64,000 nt of DNA, taken from the NCBI GenBank assembly GCA_901456055.1, contig CABDWT010000002.1:744001-808000 (forward strand). The letters are read 5' to 3'. The DNA comes from Phytobacter ursingii. GTDB lineage: Bacteria; Pseudomonadota; Gammaproteobacteria; Enterobacterales; Enterobacteriaceae. Both the position numbers and the translations under genes were made by a program. Each line of letters opens with the position of its first letter. The stretch's first letter is position 1. The notes below the pieces were generated by a model that was not told the DNA's origin, made no database searches, and was given only the letters and a program-made list of their open reading frames with translations. Shown here piece by piece: positions 36,795 through 45,516 of the stretch.

Positions 36795-38297
36795 TTATGC
36801 CGCAATGGCATTCATGATCGCCGGGACCGAGAGCTCTGCCAGCGGGATTTCCGCTATTTGCTTGCGATCGCGCATGATAATTACCCGGTCAGCGTAGCCC
36901 ACCAGCTCTTCCAGTTCCGAAGAGATAACCAGTAGCGCCAGGCCGTCCGCGCACAACGTTTCAATCAGGCGGATGATTTCCGCATGCGCCCCGACGTCGA
37001 TGCCACGCGTTGGCTCATCGAGGATCAGGAACTGTGGTTTGGTCAGCAGCCAGCGGGAAAGGAGCACCTTCTGCTGATTGCCGCCGGAGAGAAACTCAAT
37101 CGGCTGTTCCGCACTCGGCGTACGGATCCCCAACTGGCGGATAAAGCGCTCAGCGATGGCGTTCTGATCGCGCCGGGGAATCGGCCGTAGCCAGCCGCGC
37201 TGCGCCTGCAACGCGAGAACGATATTTTCCCGCACGGACGCGGCGGCAATAATGCCGTCCGTTTTACGGTCTTCAGGACAAAAACCGATGCCAAGGCAGG
37301 AGGCCTGATGCGGTGAGCGCAGCGTCTGCGGCTTACCCTTGATCATCGCAGTGCCGCTATCGGCGGGTTTAATACCGAAAATGACCTCGGCGGTTTCGGT
37401 ACGTCCGGAACCGAGTAGCCCCGCCAGCCCGACGATCTCGCCTGGACGAACCTCCAGATCGAACGGCGCTATCAACCCTTTCTTACCGAAATCTTTAAAT
37501 GCCGCGACGGGTTTTTCGCTCAACAGAGTACGTCCCGCGCGTTGCAGGGCGTTATTGTCCAGTTCGCGTCCCAGCATCATTTTTACCAGCTCGATCTGCG
37601 GCAGTTCTCGCGTTTCGCGGCAGCCGACAAAGCCGCCATTACGCAGAACGGTGATGCGGTCGCTTACCTCGTAAACCTGGTCAAGGAAATGAGTCACAAA
37701 AATCAGCGCAACACCTTGCGCCCGTAACTGGCGCATCAGGGTGAAGAGCATTTCTACTTCTTGTGTATCCAGACTGGCGGTGGGTTCATCGAGAATCAGT
37801 ACCTTCGCTGAAAGGTCGATAGCACGACAAATCGCCACAATCTGCTGCATGGCGACGGAATAACGATTGAGCGGCTCGCGCACGTCGAGGGAAAAGCCGT
37901 AAGACGCCATTAACTCGGTGGCGCGCCTTTCCATCTCTTTGCGGCATATAAAGCCGAAACGACGCGGTTCGCGTCCAATAAACAGATTATCCGCGACCGA
38001 CATGTTCGGCAGCAGGTTGACTTCCTGATACACCGTACCGATGCCCAGTTGCTGGGCATGGGCGGTGTTTTTAGGCCGGATTTCATTGCCTTCCAGCCAG
38101 ATGGTGCCGCTGTTTGCATGGTAGACGCCCGTTAAGGCTTTAATCAGCGTGGATTTTCCCGCACCGTTTTCACCGAGTAACGCCATGATTTCGCCCCGAC
38201 GCAGACTGAAATTGACGTTATCCAGCGCTTTAACGCCCGGGAAGTACTGGCAAAGCCCCTCAGTACGGAGGATCTCCTGGTGTTGTTCGGTGGTCAT
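36795..38297 (-). CDS. ytfR: Galactofuranose ABC transporter ATP-binding protein YtfR
   Basis: A 500-residue double ATPase, the same length as E. coli YtfR. Both cassettes are complete or nearly so: Walker A GENGAGKST and the first LDEPTASLD Walker B; in the second half, GLLGSGRTE, a LSGGNQQK signature and LDEPTRGID. It energises the YtfT/YjfF channel from the cytosolic side. It begins 132 bp after ytfQ, with a boxC-like repeat in the gap. Confidence 0.96.
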   Translation of the reverse strand: MTTEQHQEILRTEGLCQYFPGVKALDNVNFSLRRGEIMALLGENGAGKSTLIKALTGVYHANSGTIWLEGNEIRPKNTAHAQQLGIGTVYQEVNLLPNMSVADNLFIGREPRRFGFICRKEMERRATELMASYGFSLDVREPLNRYSVAMQQIVAICRAIDLSAKVLILDEPTASLDTQEVEMLFTLMRQLRAQGVALIFVTHFLDQVYEVSDRITVLRNGGFVGCRETRELPQIELVKMMLGRELDNNALQRAGRTLLSEKPVAAFKDFGKKGLIAPFDLEVRPGEIVGLAGLLGSGRTETAEVIFGIKPADSGTAMIKGKPQTLRSPHQASCLGIGFCPEDRKTDGIIAAASVRENIVLALQAQRGWLRPIPRRDQNAIAERFIRQLGIRTPSAEQPIEFLSGGNQQKVLLSRWLLTKPQFLILDEPTRGIDVGAHAEIIRLIETLCADGLALLVISSELEELVGYADRVIIMRDRKQIAEIPLAELSVPAIMNAIAA

Positions 38298-38304
38298 TAT
38301 GTTC

Positions 38305-38420
38305 TCCCCCTCACCCTTGCCCTCTCCCCAGTGGGGAGAGGGGGATATATCGAGTCAACAAGCAAGCGCACCCTCACCTGACTACCCCCTCTGCCTTCCA
38401 AAGAGAGCTAAGGTGAGGGT
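38305..38420. repeat. boxC-like repeats between ytfQ and ytfR
   Basis: cccctcacccttgccctctcc / gtggggagaggggga (38305-38346) and a second pair, accctcacctgac...aaggtgagggt (38370-38420). A stem after the binding-protein gene is typical for ABC operons and may keep ytfQ mRNA levels above those of the permease genes. Confidence 0.7.
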
Positions 38421-38429
38421 ATCAACGGC

Positions 38430-39386
38430 TTAGTAGCCCATGTTTTTCTTTTTCTCTAACTCTTCTTTCGCCGTATCCGGCAGGTAGAGTGTGGATTTGG
38501 TGATGGTCAGCTTCTCAGGCAGGGTGCCGTCTTTTTTGAATTTCTCCAGCGCATCAAACGCCGGTCCGGCCATGTTCGGCGTCAGTTCCACGCTGGCATT
38601 GGCTTCGCCGTCGATCATCGCTTTGTAGATATCCGGCACGCCATCAATGGAGCCAGTCAGGATGTCTTTGCCCGGTTTCAGGCCTGCTTCTTTGATGGCC
38701 TGGATTGCACCGATCACCATGTCATCGTTATGGGCATAAACCATGCAGATGTTTTTGCCGTTGTTCTCAGCTTTGATAAAGCTTTCCATGACCTCTTTCC
38801 CTTTGCTGCGGGTAAAGTCGCCGGACTGAGAACGGATAATTTTGATGTTGGATGCTTTGGCAATGGCTTCGGCAAAGCCTTTCTTACGGTCAATCGCCAC
38901 GCTCGCGCCAACGGTGCCCTGCAGTTCAACCACGTTACACGGTTTGCCCGCGACGGTTTTCACCAGCCAGTCACCAATCAGTTGGCCTTCCAGAACGTTA
39001 TTTGCGGTCACGGTGGTCATATAGAGGGATTTATCTTTCACATCAATCGAACGGTCGAGCAGGAACACCGGGATTTTTGCATCTTTAGCTTCTTTCAGCA
39101 CCGGTTCCCAGCCTGTCGCGACAACAGGCGCAATAAAGATAGCGTCCACGCCCTGGGCAATGAACGAACGCACCGCTTTGATTTGGTTTTCCTGTTTTTG
39201 CTGACCGTCAGCGATTTTCAGGGTAATACCGCGTTTTTGAGCTTCGCTTTTAGCGACGTTGGTTTCGGCTGCTCGCCAGCCGGATTCAGATCCGACCTGC
39301 GAAAATCCCACGGTTAACGGGGCGGCCATCGCCATAGACGACATGGCTGCTGAAACTGCTGTGACAAGAAGTAAGCGCTTCCACAT
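38430..39386 (-). CDS. ytfQ: Galactofuranose-binding periplasmic protein YtfQ
   Basis: A 318-residue periplasmic binding protein of the ribose-binding type. It has a signal peptide (MWKRLLLVTAVSAAMSSMAMA) and two alpha/beta lobes. E. coli YtfQ (318) binds D-galactofuranose and galactose. It is the first gene of the ytfQRT-yjfF operon and is divergent from ppa. Confidence 0.96.
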   Translation of the reverse strand: MWKRLLLVTAVSAAMSSMAMAAPLTVGFSQVGSESGWRAAETNVAKSEAQKRGITLKIADGQQKQENQIKAVRSFIAQGVDAIFIAPVVATGWEPVLKEAKDAKIPVFLLDRSIDVKDKSLYMTTVTANNVLEGQLIGDWLVKTVAGKPCNVVELQGTVGASVAIDRKKGFAEAIAKASNIKIIRSQSGDFTRSKGKEVMESFIKAENNGKNICMVYAHNDDMVIGAIQAIKEAGLKPGKDILTGSIDGVPDIYKAMIDGEANASVELTPNMAGPAFDALEKFKKDGTLPEKLTITKSTLYLPDTAKEELEKKKNMGY

Positions 39387-39788
39387 AGGGGTATCCTCGT
39401 AGGGTTATAGTTGGCTACAACTTCGCCTGCGGGGAAAACTATAGACAATTAGAGATGTAACAGAATGCGTTACATCACAAATCAGAAAAGTGAATGAATT
39501 GTTAGTTGTCAGTTGGGATCTGGCGCGCGAAAAGAGACAGGTCGATCGCCTCTGCATCATGCTTTGAAAAGACACAAATTTTCATTCAAAGCCACGTCCC
39601 ATTTGAACAGTGTAATCGCTTTCACAATTTTATTCAGGATGCAGCTATCTTTATGGACAATTCAGCTACTTTTTTAGAAAAAAAACGGTGGACCTGGCGT
39701 GTCACAACGTAAAACAAGCAAAGACATTCCCGATGAGTTGGCTATAATACCCGGCACTTGTTTGCCACACATTTTAAAGGAAACAAAC
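39387..39788. promoter_or_regulatory. ytfQ-ppa divergent regulatory region
   Basis: A 402-bp AT-rich spacer without a gene. A clear promoter for ppa is visible: -10 TATAAT at 39743-39748, with a weak AAGACA -35 at 39721-39726 (16 bp spacer). Its left half should hold the ytfQ promoter, which I could not fix precisely. Confidence 0.7.
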
Positions 39789-40319
39789 ATGAGCTTACTC
39801 AACGTCCCGGCGGGCAAAGATCTGCCAGAAGATATCTACGTTATTATCGAAATCCCGGCTAACGCAGATCCGATCAAATACGAAGTCGATAAAGACAGCG
39901 GCGCGCTGTTCGTTGACCGTTTCATGTCCACTGCGATGTTCTATCCGTGCAACTACGGCTACATCAACCACACCCTGTCTCTGGACGGTGACCCGGTAGA
40001 CGTGCTGGTCCCAACGCCGTACCCGCTGGAACCCGGCTCTGTCATTCGCTGCCGCCCGGTTGGCGTACTGAAAATGACCGACGAGTCTGGTGAAGATGCC
40101 AAACTGGTTGCTGTACCGCACACCAAACTGAGCAAAGAGTACGATCACATTAAAGATGTGAACGACCTGCCGGAACTGCTGAAAGCCCAGATCACTCATT
40201 TCTTCGAACACTACAAAGATCTCGAAAAAGGCAAATGGGTGAAAGTAGACGGTTGGGACAACGCTGAAGCTGCTAAAGCGGAAATCGTTGCTTCCTTCGA
40301 GCGCGCTGCGAAGAAGTAA
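39789..40319 (+). CDS. ppa: Inorganic pyrophosphatase
   Basis: A 176-residue class I pyrophosphatase, E. coli length. It hydrolyses pyrophosphate to phosphate and drives biosynthetic reactions. The signature DGDPVDVLV, with its metal-binding aspartates, is intact. The start [15 protein letters not shown] follows an AAAGGAAACAAAC ribosome site; a longer in-frame reading from 39699 would include the promoter and is rejected. Confidence 0.98.
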   Translation: MSLLNVPAGKDLPEDIYVIIEIPANADPIKYEVDKDSGALFVDRFMSTAMFYPCNYGYINHTLSLDGDPVDVLVPTPYPLEPGSVIRCRPVGVLKMTDESGEDAKLVAVPHTKLSKEYDHIKDVNDLPELLKAQITHFFEHYKDLEKGKWVKVDGWDNAEAAKAEIVASFERAAKK

Positions 40320-40333
40320 TCCGTTTTATCTGA

Positions 40334-40372
40334 AAAACCCTGAACGCGGATAACTGCGGACAGGGTTTTTTT
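40334..40372 (+). terminator. Terminator after ppa
   Basis: The stem aaaccctg...cagggttt, with an inner pair of cgcgga/tgcgga sequences in the loop, is followed by a run of seven Ts. Confidence 0.9.
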
Positions 40373-40513
40373 ATGCCTTTTTCTTCTGCCCTCTCTCTTC
40401 CTGCCCTTTCAGGGCCCGTTTCGTAAACTGTCATAAAAATGTCATAAAAATCTTTTCCCATACGTTTGAACACCATAAGCCAAACCCGCCCCACTACCGC
40501 CATCCGCCCTCTG

Positions 40514-40540
40514 TAAAGTCCATCTCATACGGGTCGATAC
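40514..40540 (+). promoter_or_regulatory. Sigma-28 (FliA) promoter of the second chemoreceptor gene
   Basis: TAAAGTCC-N11-GTCGATAC matches the sigma-28 consensus at 12 of 16 positions with the exact 11-bp spacer, 41 bp before the ATG at 40582. Confidence 0.85.
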
Positions 40541-40581
40541 CCCTTTTGTGGCCGTGATCTTTAATTCCACCGGGGAACAAC

Positions 40582-42165
40582 ATGAAACTTAATCACTTCA
40601 CAATTGGGCAACGACTCGGCCTGATGGCAACACTGTTACTGCTGGCAACGCTTTTTATCGGCTTGCGCGGGCTGGCGATAAACAGTGACAGCTTCGGGCA
40701 GAATCAAAAAATGATGGCAACGGAGAAAGTGCTCGTCGAGAGCATTGACACTGCGCGTAACGCCCAGGTTCAGTTCAAAATCCAGGTTCAGGAGTGGAAG
40801 AACACGCTGCTACGCGGCGCTCAGGGACAGGAGGCGTTTGACAAATACAAAGCTGCCTTCGTTTCTCAGAGTCAAAAAACACAGCAATTGCTGGAAAAAC
40901 TTAGCGCTATGTTGCCTCAGCTTGGGATGGATAACGCGCAGGTTGAACAGACTCGCAAGCTCCATGCTGAGCTCGAAGCGCATTACCTGAGCGCATTACA
41001 GCAATACGATTTGGCCGACCCAACCAGTGCTCAGCGTGTCGACAAACTGGTGACCGGCATTGACCGCGAGCCGACGCGTATGATTGACGAAGTGGTCGCT
41101 CGTACGCTGGAGCATGCCAGTGCCATCCATGTGGAAACGGACGCGCGCAACCTGGCGCAATATCAACAAACCCGCCTGATGTTGCTGATTGCGATGGCGC
41201 TGACCATGCTGGCCGGTGGGATTATCACCTGGTGGCTGGTACGCAGCATTACCCATCCGCTGGCGCAGGCCGTTACCGTTGCCCGTACGGTGGCCTCCGG
41301 TGACTTGCAGACAACCTTTAGCATTTCCGGTCGCGACGAGACCGCCGAACTGATGCACGCCTTGCAGGAGATGAACGGTAACCTGACCCGTATCGTGCAC
41401 GGAGTTCGCCACAGCACGGAATCCATTGCCTCGGCATCGGTGCAAATAGCCACCGGTAGCCGGGAACTCTCGTCACGTAACGAGGCACAGGCCAGCGCTC
41501 TGGAAGAAACGGCTGCCTCTATGGAAGAGTTGACCTCGGTGGTGAAAAGCAACGCCGAGAACTCCCGCTTTGCCAGCTCTATCGCCCGCGATGCTTTCAC
41601 TATTGCAGGCCAGGGCGGGCAAGCCGTGGAGCGCGTGGTGCAAACCATGAACGATATCCACCAGCTCTCCAGCCAGATAAATAACATCATCGGCGTGATT
41701 GACAGTATTGCCTTCCAGACCAATATCCTGGCGCTGAATGCCGCCGTTGAGGCCGCACGCGCCGGTACCGAAGGCCGTGGTTTCGCCGTGGTTGCTGCCG
41801 AAGTCCGCGCGCTGGCGCAGCGCTCTGCCTCTGCGGCGCGGGATATTCGTAACCTGATCGACAATTCCGTTAATCGTATCGCCGAAGGGAACGAACAGGT
41901 TCAAAGCGCCGGTTCCGCCATGACCGAGATTTTGCGCAGCGTGCAGCAGGTGAGCGAGCTGGTAGAGTCCATTTCCACTGCCAGCAAAGAGCAGAGTACC
42001 GGTATCGATCAGGTGAACGTGGCGGTAACGCATATGGATACCGCGACCCAGCAAAACGCCACGTTGTCGCAGCAATCCTCGGCTGCCGCGCATCAGATGC
42101 AGCGGCAGGCGGAAGAGCTGTTAGAGGCCGTTAGTCAGTTCAAACTGCGGCAAAACGCCGCGTAA
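40582..42165 (+). CDS. Methyl-accepting chemotaxis protein
   Basis: A 527-residue chemoreceptor. It has TM1 (about 11-30), a helical periplasmic sensor (about 35-195, with [22 protein letters not shown] resembling four-helix-bundle sensors; cited in part: [13 protein letters not shown]), TM2 ([20 protein letters not shown]), HAMP and the signalling tip [20 protein letters not shown]. The C-terminus FKLRQNAA lacks the NWETF tether. The sensor differs from that of the chemoreceptor at 33097, so a different ligand is likely. The ligand is not known. Confidence 0.93.
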   Translation: MKLNHFTIGQRLGLMATLLLLATLFIGLRGLAINSDSFGQNQKMMATEKVLVESIDTARNAQVQFKIQVQEWKNTLLRGAQGQEAFDKYKAAFVSQSQKTQQLLEKLSAMLPQLGMDNAQVEQTRKLHAELEAHYLSALQQYDLADPTSAQRVDKLVTGIDREPTRMIDEVVARTLEHASAIHVETDARNLAQYQQTRLMLLIAMALTMLAGGIITWWLVRSITHPLAQAVTVARTVASGDLQTTFSISGRDETAELMHALQEMNGNLTRIVHGVRHSTESIASASVQIATGSRELSSRNEAQASALEETAASMEELTSVVKSNAENSRFASSIARDAFTIAGQGGQAVERVVQTMNDIHQLSSQINNIIGVIDSIAFQTNILALNAAVEAARAGTEGRGFAVVAAEVRALAQRSASAARDIRNLIDNSVNRIAEGNEQVQSAGSAMTEILRSVQQVSELVESISTASKEQSTGIDQVNVAVTHMDTATQQNATLSQQSSAAAHQMQRQAEELLEAVSQFKLRQNAA

Positions 42166-42340
42166 TCATCAGCAGCGCCATTCGATCCAGGCTCGGATGG
42201 CGCTGTGCTTCGCCCCGCCGTCATTGTTTGTGCGAATCTTTCCTCTCATCCACCGCGCATTGATAAACATATACATCTACAATCCATACCGTTGTTTGAT
42301 TGCTCGACTCCCCGAAATAGCCACAAGGAAGCGTATCTCT

Positions 42341-43195
42341 ATGTCACGGTTTCGTCTGCCCCTTTTATCCCTGCTGGCTGCCTTTTGCCTGCCTGCGTTT
42401 GCTCACCCGGCCACGCAGGAAAGCGTAAAACAGGCCGAAGACCAGCTTAACGCGCGAGTGGGTTACGCCGAACTGGATCTCACCAACGGGCAGATGCGGG
42501 GCAGCTATCGTCCTCAGGAACGTTTCCCGATGATGAGTACTTTTAAAGTCCTGCTGTGCGGCGTGGTCCTGGCACGGGTTGATGCCGGACAGGAGCAACT
42601 TGCCCGTCGCATACAGTATCGCCAACAGGACCTGGTCGAGTACTCACCGGTAACGGAAAAACATCTTACCGACGGGATGACTGTGGCCGAACTTTGCAGC
42701 GCCGCCATCACGATGAGTGATAACACCGCGGGCAATCTGCTGCTGTCTGCGATCGGTGGGCCGTCAGAGCTCACGGCTTTCCTGCGTAAAGCGGGCGATC
42801 GAGTCACCCGTCTCGACAGGTGGGAAACCGCGTTGAATGAAGCGTTGCCTGGCGATGAGCGTGATACGACGACGCCTGAGGCCATGGCTCAGACGTTGCG
42901 CCAGCTTCTCACTGGCAAGATACTGACGCCAGCATCACAGCAGCAGTTAATGGCCTGGATGGAAGCGGATAAAGTCGGTGGGCCGCTGATTCGCTCGGTC
43001 ATACCGACAGGCTGGTTTATTGCCGATAAAACGGGGGCGGGGGGACGAGGTTCACGCGGCATCGTTGCGGCACTGGGGCCTGACGGTAAACCGACCCGCA
43101 TCGTCGTTATCTTCCTTACCGGGACGCAGGCAACCATGGATGAACGAAACAAAAAAATCGCCGACATCGGTGCGTCGCTGATTAAGCACTGGTAG
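42341..43195 (+). CDS. Class A beta-lactamase close to TEM (GIL-1-like)
   Basis: A 284-residue precursor with signal peptide [21 protein letters not shown]. My hand alignment to TEM-1 over the mature protein gives about 77% identity. Class A motifs are intact: S70-TFK, S130-D-N, E166 in the omega loop (ETALN), and K234-T-G (TEM has K-S-G). R164, G238 and R244 are kept; position 240 is Gly instead of Glu. A narrow penicillinase-type spectrum is therefore expected. It acts in the periplasm. ATG 42341 follows AAGGAAG; a longer ORF from 42197 is rejected. No LysR regulator lies beside it, so expression is probably constitutive. Confidence 0.95.
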   Translation: MSRFRLPLLSLLAAFCLPAFAHPATQESVKQAEDQLNARVGYAELDLTNGQMRGSYRPQERFPMMSTFKVLLCGVVLARVDAGQEQLARRIQYRQQDLVEYSPVTEKHLTDGMTVAELCSAAITMSDNTAGNLLLSAIGGPSELTAFLRKAGDRVTRLDRWETALNEALPGDERDTTTPEAMAQTLRQLLTGKILTPASQQQLMAWMEADKVGGPLIRSVIPTGWFIADKTGAGGRGSRGIVAALGPDGKPTRIVVIFLTGTQATMDERNKKIADIGASLIKHW

Positions 43196-43204
43196 CCAAG
43201 AGAC

Positions 43205-43231
43205 AAAAAACAACGCCACCCGAAGGTGGCG
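43205..43231 (-). terminator. Terminator downstream of the Sel1 gene, copy 1 of a 27-bp direct repeat
   Basis: On the minus strand the stem CGCCACC-ttcg-GGTGGCG is followed by TTGTTTTTT. The 27 bases from 43205 to 43231 are identical to 45136-45162. Confidence 0.85.
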
Positions 43232-43250
43232 CTGAGACAGATCCTGGACA

Positions 43251-45032
43251 CTACTGCACAGGTGCAGGCTGAGCCTTAAGTTTCTGTATTCGCGCCCAGG
43301 CCTCCGGCGCGTATTTCTCAACGTACTGTGTTGAAAGCACCTTTGCCTGCGAACGCTGCTCAGCGGTCATTTTCTTCTCCAGAAAAATGCTATTTTTCGT
43401 CGCAAAGGGATTCATATCGTTGGTTGAGGCCGTATCAAACCAGGCCCATGCCTGAACACGATCGCGCTTAACGCCCTGCCCATCCCGGTACATTTCCCCC
43501 AGCAGGAGCTGCGCATCACTGAGTCCTTGTTCAGCCGCCTTCCGTACCCAGTTCGCCGCTTGAACCTCATCCTTCTTCACCCCTTTTCCGTGCAGATAGA
43601 CATAACCGAGGTTGTACTGACCAGCACGAGAGCCCTTTTCTGCCGCCTTGCGGTATAACGCCACGGCTTTACGCTGTTCTTCTTTCGTACCATGGCCGTA
43701 CAGCGCGCCGAGATTCACCAGCGCATGGAGATCGCCCTGCTCTGCGGCTTTGCTGTACCAGATAATGGCCTGCTCGCGATTGTACTTCACTCCCTCAGCG
43801 CCGCTGGTATAGAGCTCAGCCAGGCGAAACTGCCCGATTGCATTTCCCTGCTGTGCCGATTTTTGGTACCACGCCAGCGCTCGTTGCCCGTCTTTTTCAC
43901 CGCCCAGTCCTTTAGCGTACAGATAGCCCAACAGATGCTGTGCGGCGCTATTCCCCTGCTCTGCGGCTTTGCCAAACCACTCACGCGCCAGGGCGTAGTC
44001 CTGTGCCACACCGCTTCCGTTAAGGTACATAGTGCCAAGGTTCATTTGCCCCCGCGCATACCCTTGCGCCGCAGCCTCGCGATACAAGGAAATCGCCTGT
44101 TGAAGGTTTTTCTCAACGCCCAGCCCACGCTCATACAAAATGCCCAGACTCTCCTGCGCGGATGCATCGCCTTGCTCCGCTGCTTTCCGATACCATTCGC
44201 TGGCTTGCACATAATCTTGTTCAACGCCTTCGCCATGATAATAAAGCGAGGCCAGTGAATTTTGTGCGTCGGCAAACCCCTGTTCGGCCGATTTTAAATA
44301 CCAGTTTTTGGCCTGCACGTAGTCCTTATCAACGCCGTTCCCCTTGTAGTAGAGGCTGGCCAAATTTGACTGTGCGACGTCATAACCTTTTTCTGCCGCC
44401 TTGCGATACCACTGCGCCGCCACAGCGAGATCCTTTTCAACACCCAACCCCTGAACGTACATCACACCCAATTGATTGTAGGCTTCGGCATTCCCTTGCT
44501 CAGCGGATTTGCGATACCACGCCAGCGCCAGAGCATAATCCTGAGCGATGCCATCACCCTCTAAATAAGCGTACCCCATGCTGCACTGAGCGTTGGCCAA
44601 CCCCTGCTCAGCGGCTTTACGATGCCACATCACCGCCTCGTGGCTATCCGCCACGACGCCATGTCCCTTGCGGTACAGCACCGCGAGATTCTGTTGCGCC
44701 TGCGGCAACCCCTTCACCGCCGCTTTCTGATACCACTGCGCCGCCTGTGCATAATCCTGCGTCACGCCTTCACCCTTTGCATAGCGCAGACCCATCACAT
44801 ATTCCGCCGGGGTGTAGCCCTGCTGTGCCGCACGCTGGAACCAACGTAGGGCCTGATCTAAATCCTTTACCGTTTCATTGCCTTGAAAGTAACGGTACCC
44901 CAGCTCCAGTTGTGCTTTCGCATCCCCGCTTGTTGCCCGTTGCTGCACATCGTCAAATGAAGATGCGCTCCAGGCCGGAAGAGACATCACTAACGAGCCT
45001 GCCACCAGCAATGCCAAAATAGGTTTGTTCAT
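43251..45032 (-). CDS. Secreted protein with 14 Sel1-like (TPR-type) repeats
   Basis: A 593-residue protein with a signal peptide (MNKPILALLVAGSLVMSLPAWSA). About 14 Sel1-like repeats of 36 residues follow (pattern A-Q-x-x-L-G-x-x-Y-x-x-G-x-G-V...A-x-x-W-Y-x-K-A-A-E-Q-G), from about residue 36 to 545. They form a solenoid of helix pairs used as a protein-binding scaffold. It is probably periplasmic. A tail of about 48 residues is unlike the repeats. There are no E. coli K-12 genes of this kind at this locus. Its partner is unknown. The gene is bracketed by a duplicated terminator, a sign of insertion or duplication. Confidence 0.88.
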   Translation of the reverse strand: MNKPILALLVAGSLVMSLPAWSASSFDDVQQRATSGDAKAQLELGYRYFQGNETVKDLDQALRWFQRAAQQGYTPAEYVMGLRYAKGEGVTQDYAQAAQWYQKAAVKGLPQAQQNLAVLYRKGHGVVADSHEAVMWHRKAAEQGLANAQCSMGYAYLEGDGIAQDYALALAWYRKSAEQGNAEAYNQLGVMYVQGLGVEKDLAVAAQWYRKAAEKGYDVAQSNLASLYYKGNGVDKDYVQAKNWYLKSAEQGFADAQNSLASLYYHGEGVEQDYVQASEWYRKAAEQGDASAQESLGILYERGLGVEKNLQQAISLYREAAAQGYARGQMNLGTMYLNGSGVAQDYALAREWFGKAAEQGNSAAQHLLGYLYAKGLGGEKDGQRALAWYQKSAQQGNAIGQFRLAELYTSGAEGVKYNREQAIIWYSKAAEQGDLHALVNLGALYGHGTKEEQRKAVALYRKAAEKGSRAGQYNLGYVYLHGKGVKKDEVQAANWVRKAAEQGLSDAQLLLGEMYRDGQGVKRDRVQAWAWFDTASTNDMNPFATKNSIFLEKKMTAEQRSQAKVLSTQYVEKYAPEAWARIQKLKAQPAPVQ

Positions 45033-45135
45033 GCCATATCATCCTTGTTACGCGTGAATGCGTTTTATGGCACGGCTCAACGGGGCAATGTTGGAAAATC
45101 GTGGAGGAAAAGGATTTTTAGGAAGGTATTCAGGA

Positions 45136-45162
45136 AAAAACAACGCCACCCGAAGGTGGCGT
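45136..45162 (-). terminator. Terminator of tamA-tamB-ytfP, copy 2 of a 27-bp direct repeat
   Basis: The same stem-loop and T-run as at 43205-43231, 8 bp past the ytfP stop codon. This is probably the original copy. Confidence 0.85.
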
Positions 45163-45169
45163 GTTTGTA

Positions 45170-45514
45170 TTAATACTGGTCTCTGTCTAACCAGTTGCCG
45201 GTGGGGATAAACTTTTTCCCCTCTACCGAGCGTTGGTACACATACATCCAGGCGCTGCCATAAGGCGTCTGGATAAGCTGACGTTTATATTCGCCCCCAG
45301 CGGTACGTAGCGCGTCCAGTTCGCCAAGCGTTGCCGCATCAATGCGATAAACTTCACCCAGCACACTGCCATCACCCGGTACAGCGCCAGGGTAGTGCCC
45401 CAGACTGTAGAGTTGATAATCTTCAACGCAATGATCGCCCAGCCACTGAGCATTGGTCATCCAGTGGCTGTTGCCTTGCTTGCGTCGTAAACTGCCGTAG
45501 ACAAATATTCGCAT
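45170..45514 (-). CDS. ytfP: Gamma-glutamylcyclotransferase-like protein YtfP
   Basis: A 114-residue member of the GGCT/AIG2-like family (E. coli YtfP is 113). The substrate loop VYGSLR, near the N-terminus, and the family Glu in GEVYRID are present. Its reaction is not proven; related proteins release 5-oxoproline from gamma-glutamyl amines. It starts 2 nt after the tamB stop codon, so it is the third gene of the tamA-tamB-ytfP operon. Confidence 0.95.
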   Translation of the reverse strand: MRIFVYGSLRRKQGNSHWMTNAQWLGDHCVEDYQLYSLGHYPGAVPGDGSVLGEVYRIDAATLGELDALRTAGGEYKRQLIQTPYGSAWMYVYQRSVEGKKFIPTGNWLDRDQY

Positions 45515-45516
45515 TG

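Noticed and set aside
44162-45022. A 286-residue plus-strand frame opposite the Sel1 gene
   Set aside because: Its apparent repeats only mirror the Sel1 repeats of the true gene; it is Pro/His/Arg-rich with no start signals.
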